A stretch of DNA of 64,000 nucleotides from Drancourtella massiliensis. GTDB lineage: Bacteria > Bacillota > Clostridia > Lachnospirales > Lachnospiraceae. Position numbers and translations under genes: made by a program. Of the stretch, positions 52,187 through 62,445 are shown piece after piece. Within the stretch, counting starts at the first letter, position 1. Each line of letters begins with the position of its first letter. The stretch is from assembly GCF_016900655.1 (NCBI RefSeq), contig NZ_JACJKH010000016.1, forward strand, positions 1 through 64,000. The letters are read 5' to 3'. The notes under the pieces were generated by a model. The model saw only the letters and a program-made list of their open reading frames with translations, was not told the origin of the DNA and searched no databases.

Positions 52187-52876
52187 ATGAAACCAGAAAT
52201 CTTATTCGAGGATTCCGAGATCCTCGTCTGTCATAAACCTGCCGGGACGGCTGTCCAGACTGCATCTTTTTCGTCCCGGGACATGGTCAGCCTTCTGAAA
52301 AATCATCTCATGCGGGAGGCAAGGAAAAGCGGGACTCCGTTGAAGGGGGCACCGTATCTTGCTGTCATCCATCGGCTTGACCAGCCTGTAGAAGGAATTC
52401 TCGTATTTGGGAAGACGAAAAAGGCGGCCGCCGCATTAAACACCCAGCTTACCGGGGATGGTTTCGGGAAATATTATGAGGCTGTCACGGAAGGTGCTCC
52501 GACTGAGTCTTCCGGAACTTTGACCGACTGGCTTGTCCGGGATGGACGCACGAATCTTTCTTCCGTCTGTTCACCGGATACGCCCGATGCCAAAAAGGCC
52601 GTCCTGGACTACCAGATGCTGGATCAGCATACCCGGGACGGGCGGCTCGTTTCCCGTCTGTCCATTCATCTGCACACGGGACGGCATCACCAGATCCGTG
52701 TCCAGCTTGCCCATGCAGGCTGTCCGATTCTGGGGGACCGCAAATACAATCCGGACGGCATTCCTTCCCGCAGACTCCATCTCTGCGCCTGCCGCCTTGA
52801 TTTTCTGCATCCGTCCACCAAAAAGCCGCTTCACTTTGAAATCCGTCCTTTCTTTTCCGGGGAAGATTTGAACTAG
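52187..52876 (+). CDS. RluA-family pseudouridine synthase
   Basis: 229 residues. Catalytic Asp in HRLDQPVEGILVFGKTKKAA (about 66-85) and LHTGRHHQIRVQLAHAGCPILGDRKY. RluA family without the S4 domain. Target (rRNA or tRNA uridine) unknown. Start behind AAAGGAGC. Confidence 0.9.
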   Translation: MKPEILFEDSEILVCHKPAGTAVQTASFSSRDMVSLLKNHLMREARKSGTPLKGAPYLAVIHRLDQPVEGILVFGKTKKAAAALNTQLTGDGFGKYYEAVTEGAPTESSGTLTDWLVRDGRTNLSSVCSPDTPDAKKAVLDYQMLDQHTRDGRLVSRLSIHLHTGRHHQIRVQLAHAGCPILGDRKYNPDGIPSRRLHLCACRLDFLHPSTKKPLHFEIRPFFSGEDLN

Positions 52877-52936
52877 TCTTTCTAAGTCTTTTCCGGGGGC
52901 GGCCTTGGGAATTCAGACAGGATTTCCCGCAACAAA

Positions 52937-52982
52937 AAGCCGGAAAAAGCATCCCTTTCCGGTATCTGCTTTTTCCGGCTTT
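52937..52982. terminator. Terminator between rluA-like and spoVG
   Basis: Stem AAGCCGGAAAAAGCA / TGCTTTTTCCGGCTT with a 15-base loop (TTTCCGG partial). T-rich on both strands; stops convergent genes. Confidence 0.87.
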
Positions 52983-53022
52983 CTTATCCTTTCAATTGTC
53001 CTTTACATAACCCTAAAACATT

Positions 53023-53304
53023 TTATTCCTGGTCTTCTCCGTCCTCTTCTGTCAAAGCCTGCTCATATTTCTCGAGGATGATGCTCTGGATACGGTTTCT
53101 TGTATCAGAATTGATTGGGTGAGCGATATCTCTGTACTCTCCGTCCAAAGCCTTTTTGCTAGGCATCGCGATGAACAGTCCTTTTTCCCCTTCGATAACT
53201 TTGATGTCGTGTACGACAAACTCTTCATCCATCGTTATTGACACAACTGCCTTTAATTTCCCCTCTTTTGCTACTTTTCTTACGCGCACATCTGTAATCT
53301 GCAT
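53023..53304 (-). CDS. spoVG: Septation regulator SpoVG
   Basis: 93 residues. [51 protein letters not shown], the conserved SpoVG core, a small RNA/DNA-binding protein affecting septation and gene expression. Transcribed alone; just after glgD and before a terminator. Confidence 0.95.
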   Translation of the reverse strand: MQITDVRVRKVAKEGKLKAVVSITMDEEFVVHDIKVIEGEKGLFIAMPSKKALDGEYRDIAHPINSDTRNRIQSIILEKYEQALTEEDGEDQE

Positions 53305-53340
53305 ATTACCTGCCCCTTTCTTAAGTACTATATATGCTCG

Positions 53341-54459
53341 CTAAAGCGCATATCTCTCATTCTTTTCGACAACAATTTTGATGCCGTTTTCCCCGACGTG
53401 CCTTGTGTTGGCACGGATTGTATCGCGGCTTTCCACGATACAGTTTTCAATGTATGTATTATCTCCAAGATAAACATCATTCATGATAATTGAATTTCTT
53501 ACAACACAGTTGTTTCCGATGAATGCTTTCTTGAACAGGATCGAATTTTCCACGGTTCCGTTCACAATACATCCACTGGAGACAAGACTGTTCTTTACGT
53601 AGGATCCCGGATTGTATTTTGCCGGCGGAAGATCACTGACTTTGGAGTATACCGGCGGATACTCTTTGAAAAAGTAATTCCGCACTTCCGGCCTCAGGAA
53701 ATCCATATTTGTCTGATAGTATGCTTCTGCTGTGGAAATATTGCTCCAGTAGCTGGAGATCTTATATCCGTAAATCTTTTTAAGATTCTTATAACGGATC
53801 AGGATATCGTTGACGAAATCGTAACGGTCCTCCTGTGCTGCATGTTCAATCAGATCGATCAGCTGTCTGCGGCGGATCACATAGATTCCAGTGGAAATGG
53901 TATTGGAATTTGCCACCATCGGTTTTTCCTCGAACTCCTGAATTCTCATGGAATCGTCCATCTTGATTGTTCCGAATCTCGTCGCATCTTCGCCCGGTGC
54001 GAGATCCTTGCATACTACTGTAATATCTGCTTTTTTCTTAATATGATATTCCAGAACTTCGTTGTAATCCAGTTTGTACACAGCATCACCGGATGTAATG
54101 ATAACGTACGGCTCATGGCATTTTTTCAGGAAGTCGAGATTCTGATAAATCGCGTCTGCGGTTCCCCGGTACCAGCTGCCGTTTTCCAGTGTAATCGTCG
54201 GAGTAAAAACAAAAAGTCCTCCCTGTTTTCTACCGAAATCCCACCATTTGGATGAACTCAGGTGCTCATTTAAAGATCTCGCGTTGTACTGTGTCAATAC
54301 TGCAACTTTCTGAATATGGGAATTGGTCATATTGCTGAGTGCGAAGTCAATGCACCGGTAGCTTCCTGCCACCGGCATGGCTGCCACAGCCCGTTTATAT
54401 GTCAGTTCACGCATTTTATGATTATTGCCGCCTGCCAGAATGATCCCTACTGCTCTCAT
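53341..54459 (-). CDS. glgD: Glucose-1-phosphate adenylyltransferase subunit GlgD
   Basis: 372 residues. Nucleotidyl-transferase-like N-terminus ([29 protein letters not shown]) and a C-terminal left-handed beta-helix. The loop lacks the GGxGTRLxPLT catalytic arginine (reads [10 protein letters not shown]), as in regulatory GlgD. It overlaps glgC by 4 bases, so the two are coupled and form the heteromeric ADP-glucose pyrophosphorylase. Confidence 0.92.
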   Translation of the reverse strand: MRAVGIILAGGNNHKMRELTYKRAVAAMPVAGSYRCIDFALSNMTNSHIQKVAVLTQYNARSLNEHLSSSKWWDFGRKQGGLFVFTPTITLENGSWYRGTADAIYQNLDFLKKCHEPYVIITSGDAVYKLDYNEVLEYHIKKKADITVVCKDLAPGEDATRFGTIKMDDSMRIQEFEEKPMVANSNTISTGIYVIRRRQLIDLIEHAAQEDRYDFVNDILIRYKNLKKIYGYKISSYWSNISTAEAYYQTNMDFLRPEVRNYFFKEYPPVYSKVSDLPPAKYNPGSYVKNSLVSSGCIVNGTVENSILFKKAFIGNNCVVRNSIIMNDVYLGDNTYIENCIVESRDTIRANTRHVGENGIKIVVEKNERYAL

Positions 54460-55730
54460 ACGCGTTCACCTGCCTTTATCAATGTCTCTCCGCTTTCCAG
54501 CACTCCGTTCGGATAGTCCTCTGCCTCTGTCACGCCGCTGATGGCAGTATTCTTGCCAATCTGAACATTGGACGGGATCACGGAATTCTCTCCGATCGTC
54601 ACAAGCCCGAAGGAGTAGATCGCCGGCTTTTCCTTATTCGGCACATCACTTCCGATGCCCAGCGTCACATGATCTCCAATCCGGACATTCTCCGCAATGA
54701 TCGACTTGTCAATCACGCCGTTTTCACCGATCACGGTGTCTTTCATAATAATAGAATCTCTGACAACCGTTCCTTTTCCGATCACAACCCCGGCACCGAT
54801 CACGGAATTACGGACTTCTCCGTAAATCTCGGAACCATTGCTGATAATGCTGCGTTCCACAACCGCCTGATCGGAAATATACTGCGGCGGCAGGATCGAA
54901 CTGTTTGTGTAAATCTTCCAGAATTCTTCGTAAAGGTTGAATTCCGGGATCAGATCTATCAGTTCCATGTTGGCTTCCCAGTAGGATCCAAGTGTTCCTA
55001 CATCTTTCCAGTAACCATTGTACTCATACGCGAAAAGACGCTTGCCATTTTCATGGCAGTACGGAATCACGTGCTTTCCAAAGTCACAGGACGGCTCGTC
55101 TGACATTTTTACAAGCGCATCTTTGAGCACCGGCCAGCTGAAAATATAAATTCCCATGGACGCCAGATTGCTCCTCGGCTCCTTTGGTTTTTCCTGGAAA
55201 TCATTGATGTGTCCTTCCTCATCTGCAACTACAATTCCAAACCGGCTTGCCTCCTCAAGCGGCACCGGCATGGCAGCGATGGTGACATCCGCATTGTGCT
55301 CTTTATGATAATCCAGCATTACTTCATAATCCATTTTGTAAATATGATCACCGGATAAAATAAGCACATAGTCCGGATTAAACGACTCCATATAATCCAG
55401 GTTCTGATAGATCGCATTTGCCGTTCCAGTATACCACTCGCTGTTCGTGCTTTTCTCATATGGCGGCAGAATCGTGACACCGCCCACATTGCGGTCCAGA
55501 TCCCATGGGATTCCGATTCCAATATGAGAATTCAGACGAAGCGGCTGATACTGTGTCAGGACTCCGACTGTATCGATCCCCGAATTAATGCAGTTACTGA
55601 GCGGAAAATCGATAATCCTGTACTTGCCGCCGAACGCTACTGCAGGCTTCGCCACTTTGGCAGTCAAAACACCAAGCCTGCTTCCCTGTCCACCGGCCAG
55701 CAGCATTGCTATCATCTCTTTTTTTATCAT
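54456..55730 (-). CDS. glgC: Glucose-1-phosphate adenylyltransferase (catalytic subunit)
   Basis: 424 residues from the ATG behind [24 protein letters not shown] (catalytic loop), [20 protein letters not shown], then a C-terminal beta-helix with several hexapeptide repeats. Makes ADP-glucose for glycogen. First gene; extended -10 promoter at 55764. Confidence 0.94.
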   Translation of the reverse strand: MIKKEMIAMLLAGGQGSRLGVLTAKVAKPAVAFGGKYRIIDFPLSNCINSGIDTVGVLTQYQPLRLNSHIGIGIPWDLDRNVGGVTILPPYEKSTNSEWYTGTANAIYQNLDYMESFNPDYVLILSGDHIYKMDYEVMLDYHKEHNADVTIAAMPVPLEEASRFGIVVADEEGHINDFQEKPKEPRSNLASMGIYIFSWPVLKDALVKMSDEPSCDFGKHVIPYCHENGKRLFAYEYNGYWKDVGTLGSYWEANMELIDLIPEFNLYEEFWKIYTNSSILPPQYISDQAVVERSIISNGSEIYGEVRNSVIGAGVVIGKGTVVRDSIIMKDTVIGENGVIDKSIIAENVRIGDHVTLGIGSDVPNKEKPAIYSFGLVTIGENSVIPSNVQIGKNTAISGVTEAEDYPNGVLESGETLIKAGERV

Positions 55731-55763
55731 GTCCTCACCCCTTGTCAGTAATTTAATGTCATT

Positions 55764-55772
55764 ATTATAACA
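55764..55772 (-). promoter_or_regulatory. glgCD promoter, extended -10
   Basis: Minus strand TG-T-TATAAT (TATAAT at 55764-55769, TG at 55771-55772) with a weak -35. The rest of 55773-55990 is AT-rich and holds no gene. Confidence 0.6.
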
Positions 55773-55996
55773 CACTTTTTATAAATATCGAGTAAATTTT
55801 ATATATTTTTGCCGTTTTTCTTCTATTTTTTATGCATTTTACATAATCTTAACCGCTTTTTATAGACACCGTGTTGTTTTTAAGGCAATTTTGTGTATTT
55901 TTTTCTCTCCTGCTCTATATATTACTATGCGGACAGGCTTTCTTTCAGAACTGCTTTTTCACATTTTTCAGGGTAAAATGTTCTGGCCTTGAAGCG

Positions 55997-56025
55997 TTGT
56001 ATCTTTCATTTTGTTATGCTACAAT
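55997..56025 (+). promoter_or_regulatory. murC promoter
   Basis: -35 TTGTAT (55997-56002), 17-base spacer, -10 TACAAT (56020-56025). A hairpin in the leader (ACCGGC at 56041-56046 with GCCGGT at 56062-56067) follows directly. Confidence 0.65.
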
Positions 56026-56100
56026 GAACGGGAACAGCAGACCGGCAGGGATTTTCTCCCCGCCGGTATGTAAAATAAGCCAGAAACGGAAGTGTAAAAT

Positions 56101-57483
56101 ATGTACAAAATTAACTTTAATGAACCTGTTCATATTCATTTTATCGGCATCGGCGGTATCAGCATGAGCGGGCTTGCCGAAATATTACTGGACGAACATT
56201 TTACCGTCAGCGGTTCTGATAATAAGGAGTCTTCTCTCACAGATCATCTGGTTTCGATGGGTGCGAAAGTTTTCATCGGTCAGAAGGCTTCCAATATAGA
56301 AGATACTGTACAGGTCGTCGTGTACACGGCGGCCATCCATGAGGATAACGAGGAATATCAGGAGGCGGTAAGACGCGGCCTTCCGATGCTCAGCCGGGCC
56401 GAGCTGCTTGGCCAGCTGATGACCAACTACAAAATTCCGGTCGCAGTAGCCGGAACCCACGGGAAGACGACGACGACTTCCATGCTTTCCCATATTCTTC
56501 TCGCCGGAGAGAAAGATCCTACGATCTCCGTAGGCGGTATTTTAAAGGCCATCCACGGCAATATCCGTGTCGGCGGCTCCGAGGTCTTTGTCACAGAAGC
56601 CTGTGAATATACAAACAGCTACCATCACTTCTTCCCGAAGATCAGTATCATCCTGAATATCGAGGAAGACCATATGGACTTCTTTAAAGATATTGACGAC
56701 ATCCGCAATTCTTTCCATACCTTTGCGAAGCTTCTTCCTGATGACGGCACTCTGATTATCAATGGAGAGATCAGCCATCTGGAAGAGATTCTGGAGGGAC
56801 TTGACTGTAATGTCATCATCTACGATGTGCACAGGGAAAATGCGGATTTCAGCGCAAAAGAGATTACCCACGATGAGAAAGGCAATGTTTCTTTCCTTCT
56901 CCTTGTAAAAGGACAGGAGGCCGGTCGGATTCATCTTTCCGTAAACGGACTTCACAACGTATCCAATGCCCTCGCGGCCATTGCTGCTGCATCGCTTCTG
57001 GATGTCCCGATGGAGAAGATTCAGGAGGGACTTCTCTCTTTTGAAGGGACAGACCGTCGTTTCCAGTATAAAGGAGACGTGAACGGTTTCCACATTGTGG
57101 ACGATTACGCGCACCATCCGACCGAGATCCGGGCTACTCTGGAGGCTGCAAAGTCTTACCCGCACAAGGAGACATGGTGCGTCTTCCAGCCTCACACCTA
57201 CAGCCGGACAAAAGCCTTTTTCCATGAGTTCGCGGATGCACTTTCCCTTGCGGATCATATCATTCTTGCAGATATCTACGCGGCCCGCGAGACCGATACC
57301 CTCGGTATGTCTTCCGGACTTCTGGCGGACGAATTGAGGGCAAAAGGCTGCGATGTACACTATTTTCCAGGCTTTGACGAGATCGAAACATTTATTTTAG
57401 AAAATTGTAAAACAGACGACCTGTTGATAACTATGGGGGCCGGAGATGTTGTAAATATTGGGGAGAGTCTTCTCAAACGGTAG
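56101..57483 (+). CDS. murC: UDP-N-acetylmuramate-L-alanine ligase
   Basis: 460 residues. P-loop AGTHGKTTTTSML (about 119-131), N-terminal UDP-binding FIGIGGISMSGLAEILL, and AEACEYTNSYHHFFPKISIILNIEEDHMDFF. Adds L-Ala to UDP-MurNAc in the cytoplasm. Transcribed rightward and alone; DnaA-like boxes follow its stop. Confidence 0.96.
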   Translation: MYKINFNEPVHIHFIGIGGISMSGLAEILLDEHFTVSGSDNKESSLTDHLVSMGAKVFIGQKASNIEDTVQVVVYTAAIHEDNEEYQEAVRRGLPMLSRAELLGQLMTNYKIPVAVAGTHGKTTTTSMLSHILLAGEKDPTISVGGILKAIHGNIRVGGSEVFVTEACEYTNSYHHFFPKISIILNIEEDHMDFFKDIDDIRNSFHTFAKLLPDDGTLIINGEISHLEEILEGLDCNVIIYDVHRENADFSAKEITHDEKGNVSFLLLVKGQEAGRIHLSVNGLHNVSNALAAIAAASLLDVPMEKIQEGLLSFEGTDRRFQYKGDVNGFHIVDDYAHHPTEIRATLEAAKSYPHKETWCVFQPHTYSRTKAFFHEFADALSLADHIILADIYAARETDTLGMSSGLLADELRAKGCDVHYFPGFDEIETFILENCKTDDLLITMGAGDVVNIGESLLKR

Positions 57484-57515
57484 TTTTCCACAGAATCCAC
57501 ACTGTTTTATCCACA
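57484..57515 (+). promoter_or_regulatory. Cluster of DnaA-box-like sites before dnaD-dnaI
   Basis: TTTTCCACA (57484-57492, one mismatch), GAATCCACA (57493-57501, two mismatches) and the perfect consensus TTATCCACA (57507-57515), all the same orientation, 42-73 bases upstream of the dnaD promoter -10. DnaA could regulate this operon. Confidence 0.6.
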
Positions 57516-57555
57516 AAGTGTGGGAAAAATAATGCTTTTTCTCCCGGCCTGAAAG

Positions 57556-57564
57556 TGCTATAAT
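57556..57564 (+). promoter_or_regulatory. dnaD-dnaI-prs promoter, extended -10
   Basis: TG-C-TATAAT (TATAAT at 57559-57564, TG at 57556-57557), weak -35. About 40 bases downstream of the perfect DnaA box. Confidence 0.65.
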
Positions 57565-57601
57565 ACCTTTACTTTAGAAAGAAAGACAGAGGTTTCAAGG
57601 A

Positions 57602-58708
57602 ATGGGCATGTTAAAAATCACAGACTGTACGGGACAACATTTTACATGTGTTGATCATGCATTTATCGACTCCTACATGGCAAAGGCAAACGGGGAATAC
57701 GTTAAAGTATACCTCCTTTTGCTGCGCCGTATGGAGAGCAGTTCTCCTTTTTCGGTTTCCGAATTTGCGGAGATTCTGGATAACACGGAGGGAGATATTA
57801 TCCGCGCTTTGAAATACTGGGCGAAGAAAGGGCTTCTCACGATCGAATACGGACCGGACGGCGAGATGCGCGGACTTCAGATGGATGCGCCGCAGAAAGC
57901 GGATACGCCGAAAAAGGCGGCTGCGCCTTCTGTCTCTGTGGACATGCCTGCGCCGGACAGTCAGGGTGCTGCTCCTTCGCCGATTTCGGAGGATGCGCCT
58001 GTTTCTTCCGCGGACATTCCTGTAGATTCTGCTCCTGCGGCTCCTTTGATCGGTGATATCAGCGAGTACAAAAGCCGCCGGGAGTTCAAGCAGCTTCTGT
58101 TCATCGCCGAACAGTACATCGGACGTACCCTGTCTCCTTCCGATGTGGAGACACTTACTTATTTCTATGACACCTTACAGTTCTCCGTGGAGCTGACCGA
58201 GTATCTGATTGAATACTGTGTGGAGAACGGACACCGGAGTATGCATTACATCAAGTCCGTAGCACTTGCCTGGGCGGATGCTGGAATCCGTACCGTTTCG
58301 GAGGCAAGAAGATCCGCTTCCTTTTACAACAAGGACTGCACAGCAGTTCTGAAGGCTTTCGGCATCACCGGACGCATGGCCGCTCCGGTTGAGACAGAGC
58401 TTGTAAAGAAGTGGACCGGACAGTACGGCTTTACTATCGATATCATTATCGAAGCATGCAGCCGTACCGTTTCCGCCATCCACCAGCCAAGTTTTGAATA
58501 CGCGGACAAGATCCTGACGAACTGGCACCAGAAAGGTGTACATCACCTTGCGGATATTGCGGCGATCGATGCCGCTTACATAAAAAAGCGCTCCGAGAAG
58601 TCCGCTTCCCAGCAGCCTTCATCTTCCGGGAAAAAGACAAAATTCAGCAATTTCGAGGAGCGTGACTACAATATGGACGACCTGGAGAGACAGCTTTTAC
58701 AGAGCTGA
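57602..58708 (+). CDS. DnaD-domain primosome protein
   Basis: 368 residues. N-terminal winged-helix-like part (about 10-95), a low-complexity Pro/Ala linker (about 96-150), then two DnaD domains (about 158-225 and 240-315). Start at 57602 or two codons later (57608, closer to AAGGA). In Firmicutes DnaD links DnaA/PriA to helicase loading. Next gene is the loader. Confidence 0.88.
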   Translation: MGMLKITDCTGQHFTCVDHAFIDSYMAKANGEYVKVYLLLLRRMESSSPFSVSEFAEILDNTEGDIIRALKYWAKKGLLTIEYGPDGEMRGLQMDAPQKADTPKKAAAPSVSVDMPAPDSQGAAPSPISEDAPVSSADIPVDSAPAAPLIGDISEYKSRREFKQLLFIAEQYIGRTLSPSDVETLTYFYDTLQFSVELTEYLIEYCVENGHRSMHYIKSVALAWADAGIRTVSEARRSASFYNKDCTAVLKAFGITGRMAAPVETELVKKWTGQYGFTIDIIIEACSRTVSAIHQPSFEYADKILTNWHQKGVHHLADIAAIDAAYIKKRSEKSASQQPSSSGKKTKFSNFEERDYNMDDLERQLLQS

Positions 58709-58724
58709 GTAAAGGAGAAGTTTC

Positions 58725-59708
58725 ATGGCACTGACGAATTCACAGTATGACGCCATCATGCGGATCTACGAGCAGAAGCATCTTCGGACGCACGACAGGC
58801 TGACCCGCCATTACAGTGAAATATATAAAAAGATTCCCCGGATCCGTGAGATTGATGAGGAGATCTCACACCTTGGTGTTGCAGGAGCCAAAGCGCTGAT
58901 CGATGGCAATGCCGATGCGCCTGCCCGATTCCGGGAAAGGCTTCATGCCCTGAGGGATGAAAAGCAGGCACTGCTTGCCGGTTCCGGTTACCCTTCGGAC
59001 TATCTGGAACCTTCCTATGAATGTCCGGACTGTCAGGACACAGGATATCTTGACGGCCGGAAATGCCGTTGTTTCCAGAAGGCGGAGATTGACCTGCTCT
59101 ACACCCAGTCCAACCTGCAGGATATTTTAGAGAGTGAAAATTTTTCTTCTTTCCGGATGGATTACTATTCTTCGGATTTTATTGATCCGGTGAGCGGCAA
59201 AAGTTCGCTGGATATGGCAAAAGAGGCGCTTCATGTGTGCCGATCCTTTGTGGACAGCTTTGGAAGCAAGTTCCAGAATCTTCTGATCTATGGAAATACC
59301 GGAGTCGGAAAGACCTTTCTGACCCACTGTATTGCCAGAGAGCTGATGGATCATATTCACTCGGTGATTTACGTGACGTCCTCCCAGCTCTTTGATATTC
59401 TGGGAAGCAGAGAGTTCGATACAGATCCGGAAAAGCGCCAGGCCGGCGCCCTGCTGGACGAGTGCGAGCTTCTGATTATCGATGACCTTGGGACGGAGCT
59501 TACCAATTCCTTTACGGTCTCCCAGCTGTTTATCTGCCTGAATGACCGGATTTTGCAGAAGAAATCTACTATTATCTCTACCAATTTGTCATTAAATGAG
59601 ATAAAATCAATATATAGCGAAAGAACGTTTTCCCGCATCAGCAGTAACTACCGCCTGCTCAAACTTGCGGGTGACGATATCAGAATCAAAAAGAAACTAA
59701 TGAAATAG
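58725..59708 (+). CDS. dnaI: Helicase loader, DnaC/DnaI family ATPase
   Basis: 327 residues. A zinc cluster CPDC...CRC (about 99-113), Walker A YGNTGVGKTFL (about 188-198), Walker B LLIIDDLG. Loads DnaB/DnaC helicase at origins with the upstream DnaD protein. 16-base gap to dnaD, prs follows by 11 bases. Confidence 0.92.
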   Translation: MALTNSQYDAIMRIYEQKHLRTHDRLTRHYSEIYKKIPRIREIDEEISHLGVAGAKALIDGNADAPARFRERLHALRDEKQALLAGSGYPSDYLEPSYECPDCQDTGYLDGRKCRCFQKAEIDLLYTQSNLQDILESENFSSFRMDYYSSDFIDPVSGKSSLDMAKEALHVCRSFVDSFGSKFQNLLIYGNTGVGKTFLTHCIARELMDHIHSVIYVTSSQLFDILGSREFDTDPEKRQAGALLDECELLIIDDLGTELTNSFTVSQLFICLNDRILQKKSTIISTNLSLNEIKSIYSERTFSRISSNYRLLKLAGDDIRIKKKLMK

Positions 59709-59719
59709 GAGGCAAAGCA

Positions 59720-60904
59720 ATGCTGCACCGTACAGAACGAAATCTGGAAAATATCCCTGTAGGAGCCCTTGGCATTATCGCCCTGACGGGCTGTGAGGAG
59801 ATGGGCCAGAAAGTCAATGACTATATTGTCAAATGGCGAAAAGAAGATGGACATGTCTTCAAAGACGACGTTGTTTTTACCGGATATGAAAAAGACAATT
59901 ATCTGATCCACGCCGCTACACCGCGTTTCGGCTCAGGAGAAGCAAAAGGCGTACTCAGCGAATCCATCCGTGGAAAGGATATCTATCTGATGGTGGATGT
60001 CTGCAACTACAGCCTGACCTATTCCCTGAACGGTCAGATCAACCACATGTCCCCGGACGACCACTTTCAGAATCTGAAGCGTATCATCGCCGCGATCGGA
60101 GGGAAGGCGCGCCGTGTCAATGTCATCATGCCGTTCCTCTACGAGAGCCGCCAGCACAAGCGCAGCAGCCGTGAGTCTCTGGACTGTGCCCTGGCTCTTC
60201 AGGAGCTTGTAAAAATGGGTGTGGACAATATCATTACCTTTGACGCCCACGATCCACGAGTACAGAACGCGATTCCGCTGAGCGGATTTGAAACTGTCCG
60301 TCCGACTTATCAGTTTGTAAAGGGACTTTTAAGAACTGTAAAAGATTTGAAGATCGACAGTGATCACATGATGGCAATCAGCCCGGACGAAGGTGCGACC
60401 GGACGTGCAATCTATCTTGCCAATGTCCTTGGCCTGAATATGGGTATGTTCTATAAACGCCGTGATTACACAAGAATCGTTGACGGCCGCAATCCGATCG
60501 TTGCCCACGAGTTCCTCGGTGATTCCGTAGAGGGCAAGGATGTGATCATTCTTGACGATATGATCTCCTCCGGAGACAGTATGATCGATGTCGCAAAACA
60601 GCTGAAAGAAAGAAAGGCAAACCGGATCTTTGCCGCTGCAACATTCGGTCTGTTCACAAATGGTCTTGAGAAATTCGACAAGGCATACGAGGAAGGCATC
60701 ATCAACAATATCCTCACAACTAACCTGATTTATCAGACGCCGGAGCTTTTAAGCCGTCCGTACTATATCAACTGCGACATGAGCAAGTACATCGCTCTTC
60801 TGATCGATACACTGAATCATGACGATTCTATCAGCAGTATCTTAAGTCCGAGCGAGCGTATCCAGCATGTAGTAAACAAATACCGCAACGGAGAGGAGAT
60901 TTAA
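59720..60904 (+). CDS. prs: Ribose-phosphate pyrophosphokinase
   Basis: 394 residues, longer than the usual ~315 by N-terminal and internal additions. PRPP loop VIILDDMISSGDSMIDVAK (about 274-292), and FDAHDPRVQ. RRDYTR and the flexible-loop region RQHKRSS are seen. It makes PRPP for nucleotide and hpt reactions. Its stop overlaps the convergent yhaN-like stop by 4 bases. Confidence 0.9.
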   Translation: MLHRTERNLENIPVGALGIIALTGCEEMGQKVNDYIVKWRKEDGHVFKDDVVFTGYEKDNYLIHAATPRFGSGEAKGVLSESIRGKDIYLMVDVCNYSLTYSLNGQINHMSPDDHFQNLKRIIAAIGGKARRVNVIMPFLYESRQHKRSSRESLDCALALQELVKMGVDNIITFDAHDPRVQNAIPLSGFETVRPTYQFVKGLLRTVKDLKIDSDHMMAISPDEGATGRAIYLANVLGLNMGMFYKRRDYTRIVDGRNPIVAHEFLGDSVEGKDVIILDDMISSGDSMIDVAKQLKERKANRIFAAATFGLFTNGLEKFDKAYEEGIINNILTTNLIYQTPELLSRPYYINCDMSKYIALLIDTLNHDDSISSILSPSERIQHVVNKYRNGEEI

Positions 60905-62406
60905 TCCCATCCGTCACGGTATGCAAGATGCATATGATCAAGTGCTTCTTTTTCCCTGTTCTGACAGGTGAAGAGGAGCACTTGTTTTTTCTGTCCGGCC
61001 AGCCACCGGAGTGCCGCTTCCATTCGTTTATCATCGTAATACGCAAAGGTGTCGTCGAGAATGATCGGGAGTGGTTCTTCGTAAAGAATTTCAGATGCCG
61101 CCATCCTTACCGCAAAGTAGATCTGCTCAATCGTTCCCCGGCTCATCATGTGAATCGGAATCTTACGGATGCCGTCAAAAATGCTGATTTCCAGCCCTTC
61201 TTCGATAAAGATCCTGGTATAGCGTCCGTCCGTAAGCTCTCCCAGAATTTCAGCTGCCCGCTTTGCAAGGCGGTTTCCTGTTTCTTTTCTTACATCTCCG
61301 GATACCTCCTGCATTCTTTCGGCCGCGAGTTCCAGTGCCGCTTTTTTCTGTTCCAGGTTCTTCTCCTCTTCGGAAACAGTACATGCCTCGGAAATCATTT
61401 CCTGCAGGTTCTCATATTCCACCTGTCTGTCTCTTCGGTCCGATCTCAGTTTCTCCCTGTTCCATTTCAGCTTGTCAATCCGTCTTCTGACAGCCTGTTC
61501 TTCCTCTGTCTGCTCTCTCTCCGGCTCCGGCCGCATTACCCAAAGTTCGGCCAGAAGCCCTGCCGCTGCCCAGATCACAGCTGTAAAATAACGGATGGAG
61601 GATGGAAGAAGTATCATCAGGAGAATCAGCACTACAAACCAGACCGCCGCTCCTTTCAGCGGGAACTTCTTCTTTTTCTGTTCACCCCGCGCCTGCTCAT
61701 ACGTATCCAGGAGCCGCTTCCCTCTCCGGATCTCTTCTTCGCCTGCTGCCGCTTCCCGTTGAATACGGTCCAGATCTTTTGCGATATATTCGGCCGCACG
61801 TTCCGCCTCTTCCCGTTTCTGAAGCCGTTTCCGGGCTTCCTCGCGCAGAAGAATGCTTATCTCCTTTTTTCGCTTCTGAAGTCCTGCAAGGGCCGCCTCC
61901 AGATCCATATTTCCCGCACCCGATGCATAATAGTTGGCCGCATAATTTTTCAGAGCAGAGGAAAGCTCTTCTCCAGGCCTGACCTTCAGCTGTCCGACTG
62001 CCACTGTATTTTCAAACCCGGCAGCATCCAGATCCAGCAGCAGCGCCTGAAGATCCCCGCTCTCTTCGGAAAGTTCCTCTCCATCATCCAGACAGAAAAG
62101 CCTTGTCTTCTTTCCCTTTCTGGCAAAATCCCTTTCCAGCTGGAAATGCCGTCCTCCGCTCTCAAACCGGACCATTCCGCAGTACTGAGTCGGATTCCTC
62201 CACGGCTCATACTGGTGGAACTCATCCTTTGCCGCGCCTCTTCCGCGTCCTCTTTCCACATCAAAGAGCATACTTTTAATAAACGCATAGACCGTCGATT
62301 TCCCCGCCTCATTTTCTGCGCTGAACAGATTGATCCCGTCGGAAAGTTCAATCGTTCTGTTATGGAATTTTCCGAAACTCCAAAGTTCCAGTCGCTCTAA
62401 CTTCAT
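60901..62406 (-). CDS. YhaN-like AAA ATPase (short SbcC type)
   Basis: 501 residues. Walker A NEAGKSTVYAFIKSML (about 32-47), coiled coils with two hydrophobic helices between (about 250-290), and Walker B LPIILDDTFAYYDD. This is the compact YhaN/SbcC organisation; B. subtilis YhaN is longer. With the next gene it forms a DNA-repair complex. Starts behind the nuclease gene. Confidence 0.85.
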   Translation of the reverse strand: MKLERLELWSFGKFHNRTIELSDGINLFSAENEAGKSTVYAFIKSMLFDVERGRGRGAAKDEFHQYEPWRNPTQYCGMVRFESGGRHFQLERDFARKGKKTRLFCLDDGEELSEESGDLQALLLDLDAAGFENTVAVGQLKVRPGEELSSALKNYAANYYASGAGNMDLEAALAGLQKRKKEISILLREEARKRLQKREEAERAAEYIAKDLDRIQREAAAGEEEIRRGKRLLDTYEQARGEQKKKKFPLKGAAVWFVVLILLMILLPSSIRYFTAVIWAAAGLLAELWVMRPEPEREQTEEEQAVRRRIDKLKWNREKLRSDRRDRQVEYENLQEMISEACTVSEEEKNLEQKKAALELAAERMQEVSGDVRKETGNRLAKRAAEILGELTDGRYTRIFIEEGLEISIFDGIRKIPIHMMSRGTIEQIYFAVRMAASEILYEEPLPIILDDTFAYYDDKRMEAALRWLAGQKKQVLLFTCQNREKEALDHMHLAYRDGWD

Positions 62407-62445
62407 CTCTTCTTGTATCCCCTTTTTCTCTCTTTTGTGTATCGG

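Noticed and set aside
60928-62400. 490-codon plus-strand open frame
   Set aside because: Antisense shadow of the YhaN-like gene, which has clear ATPase motifs.
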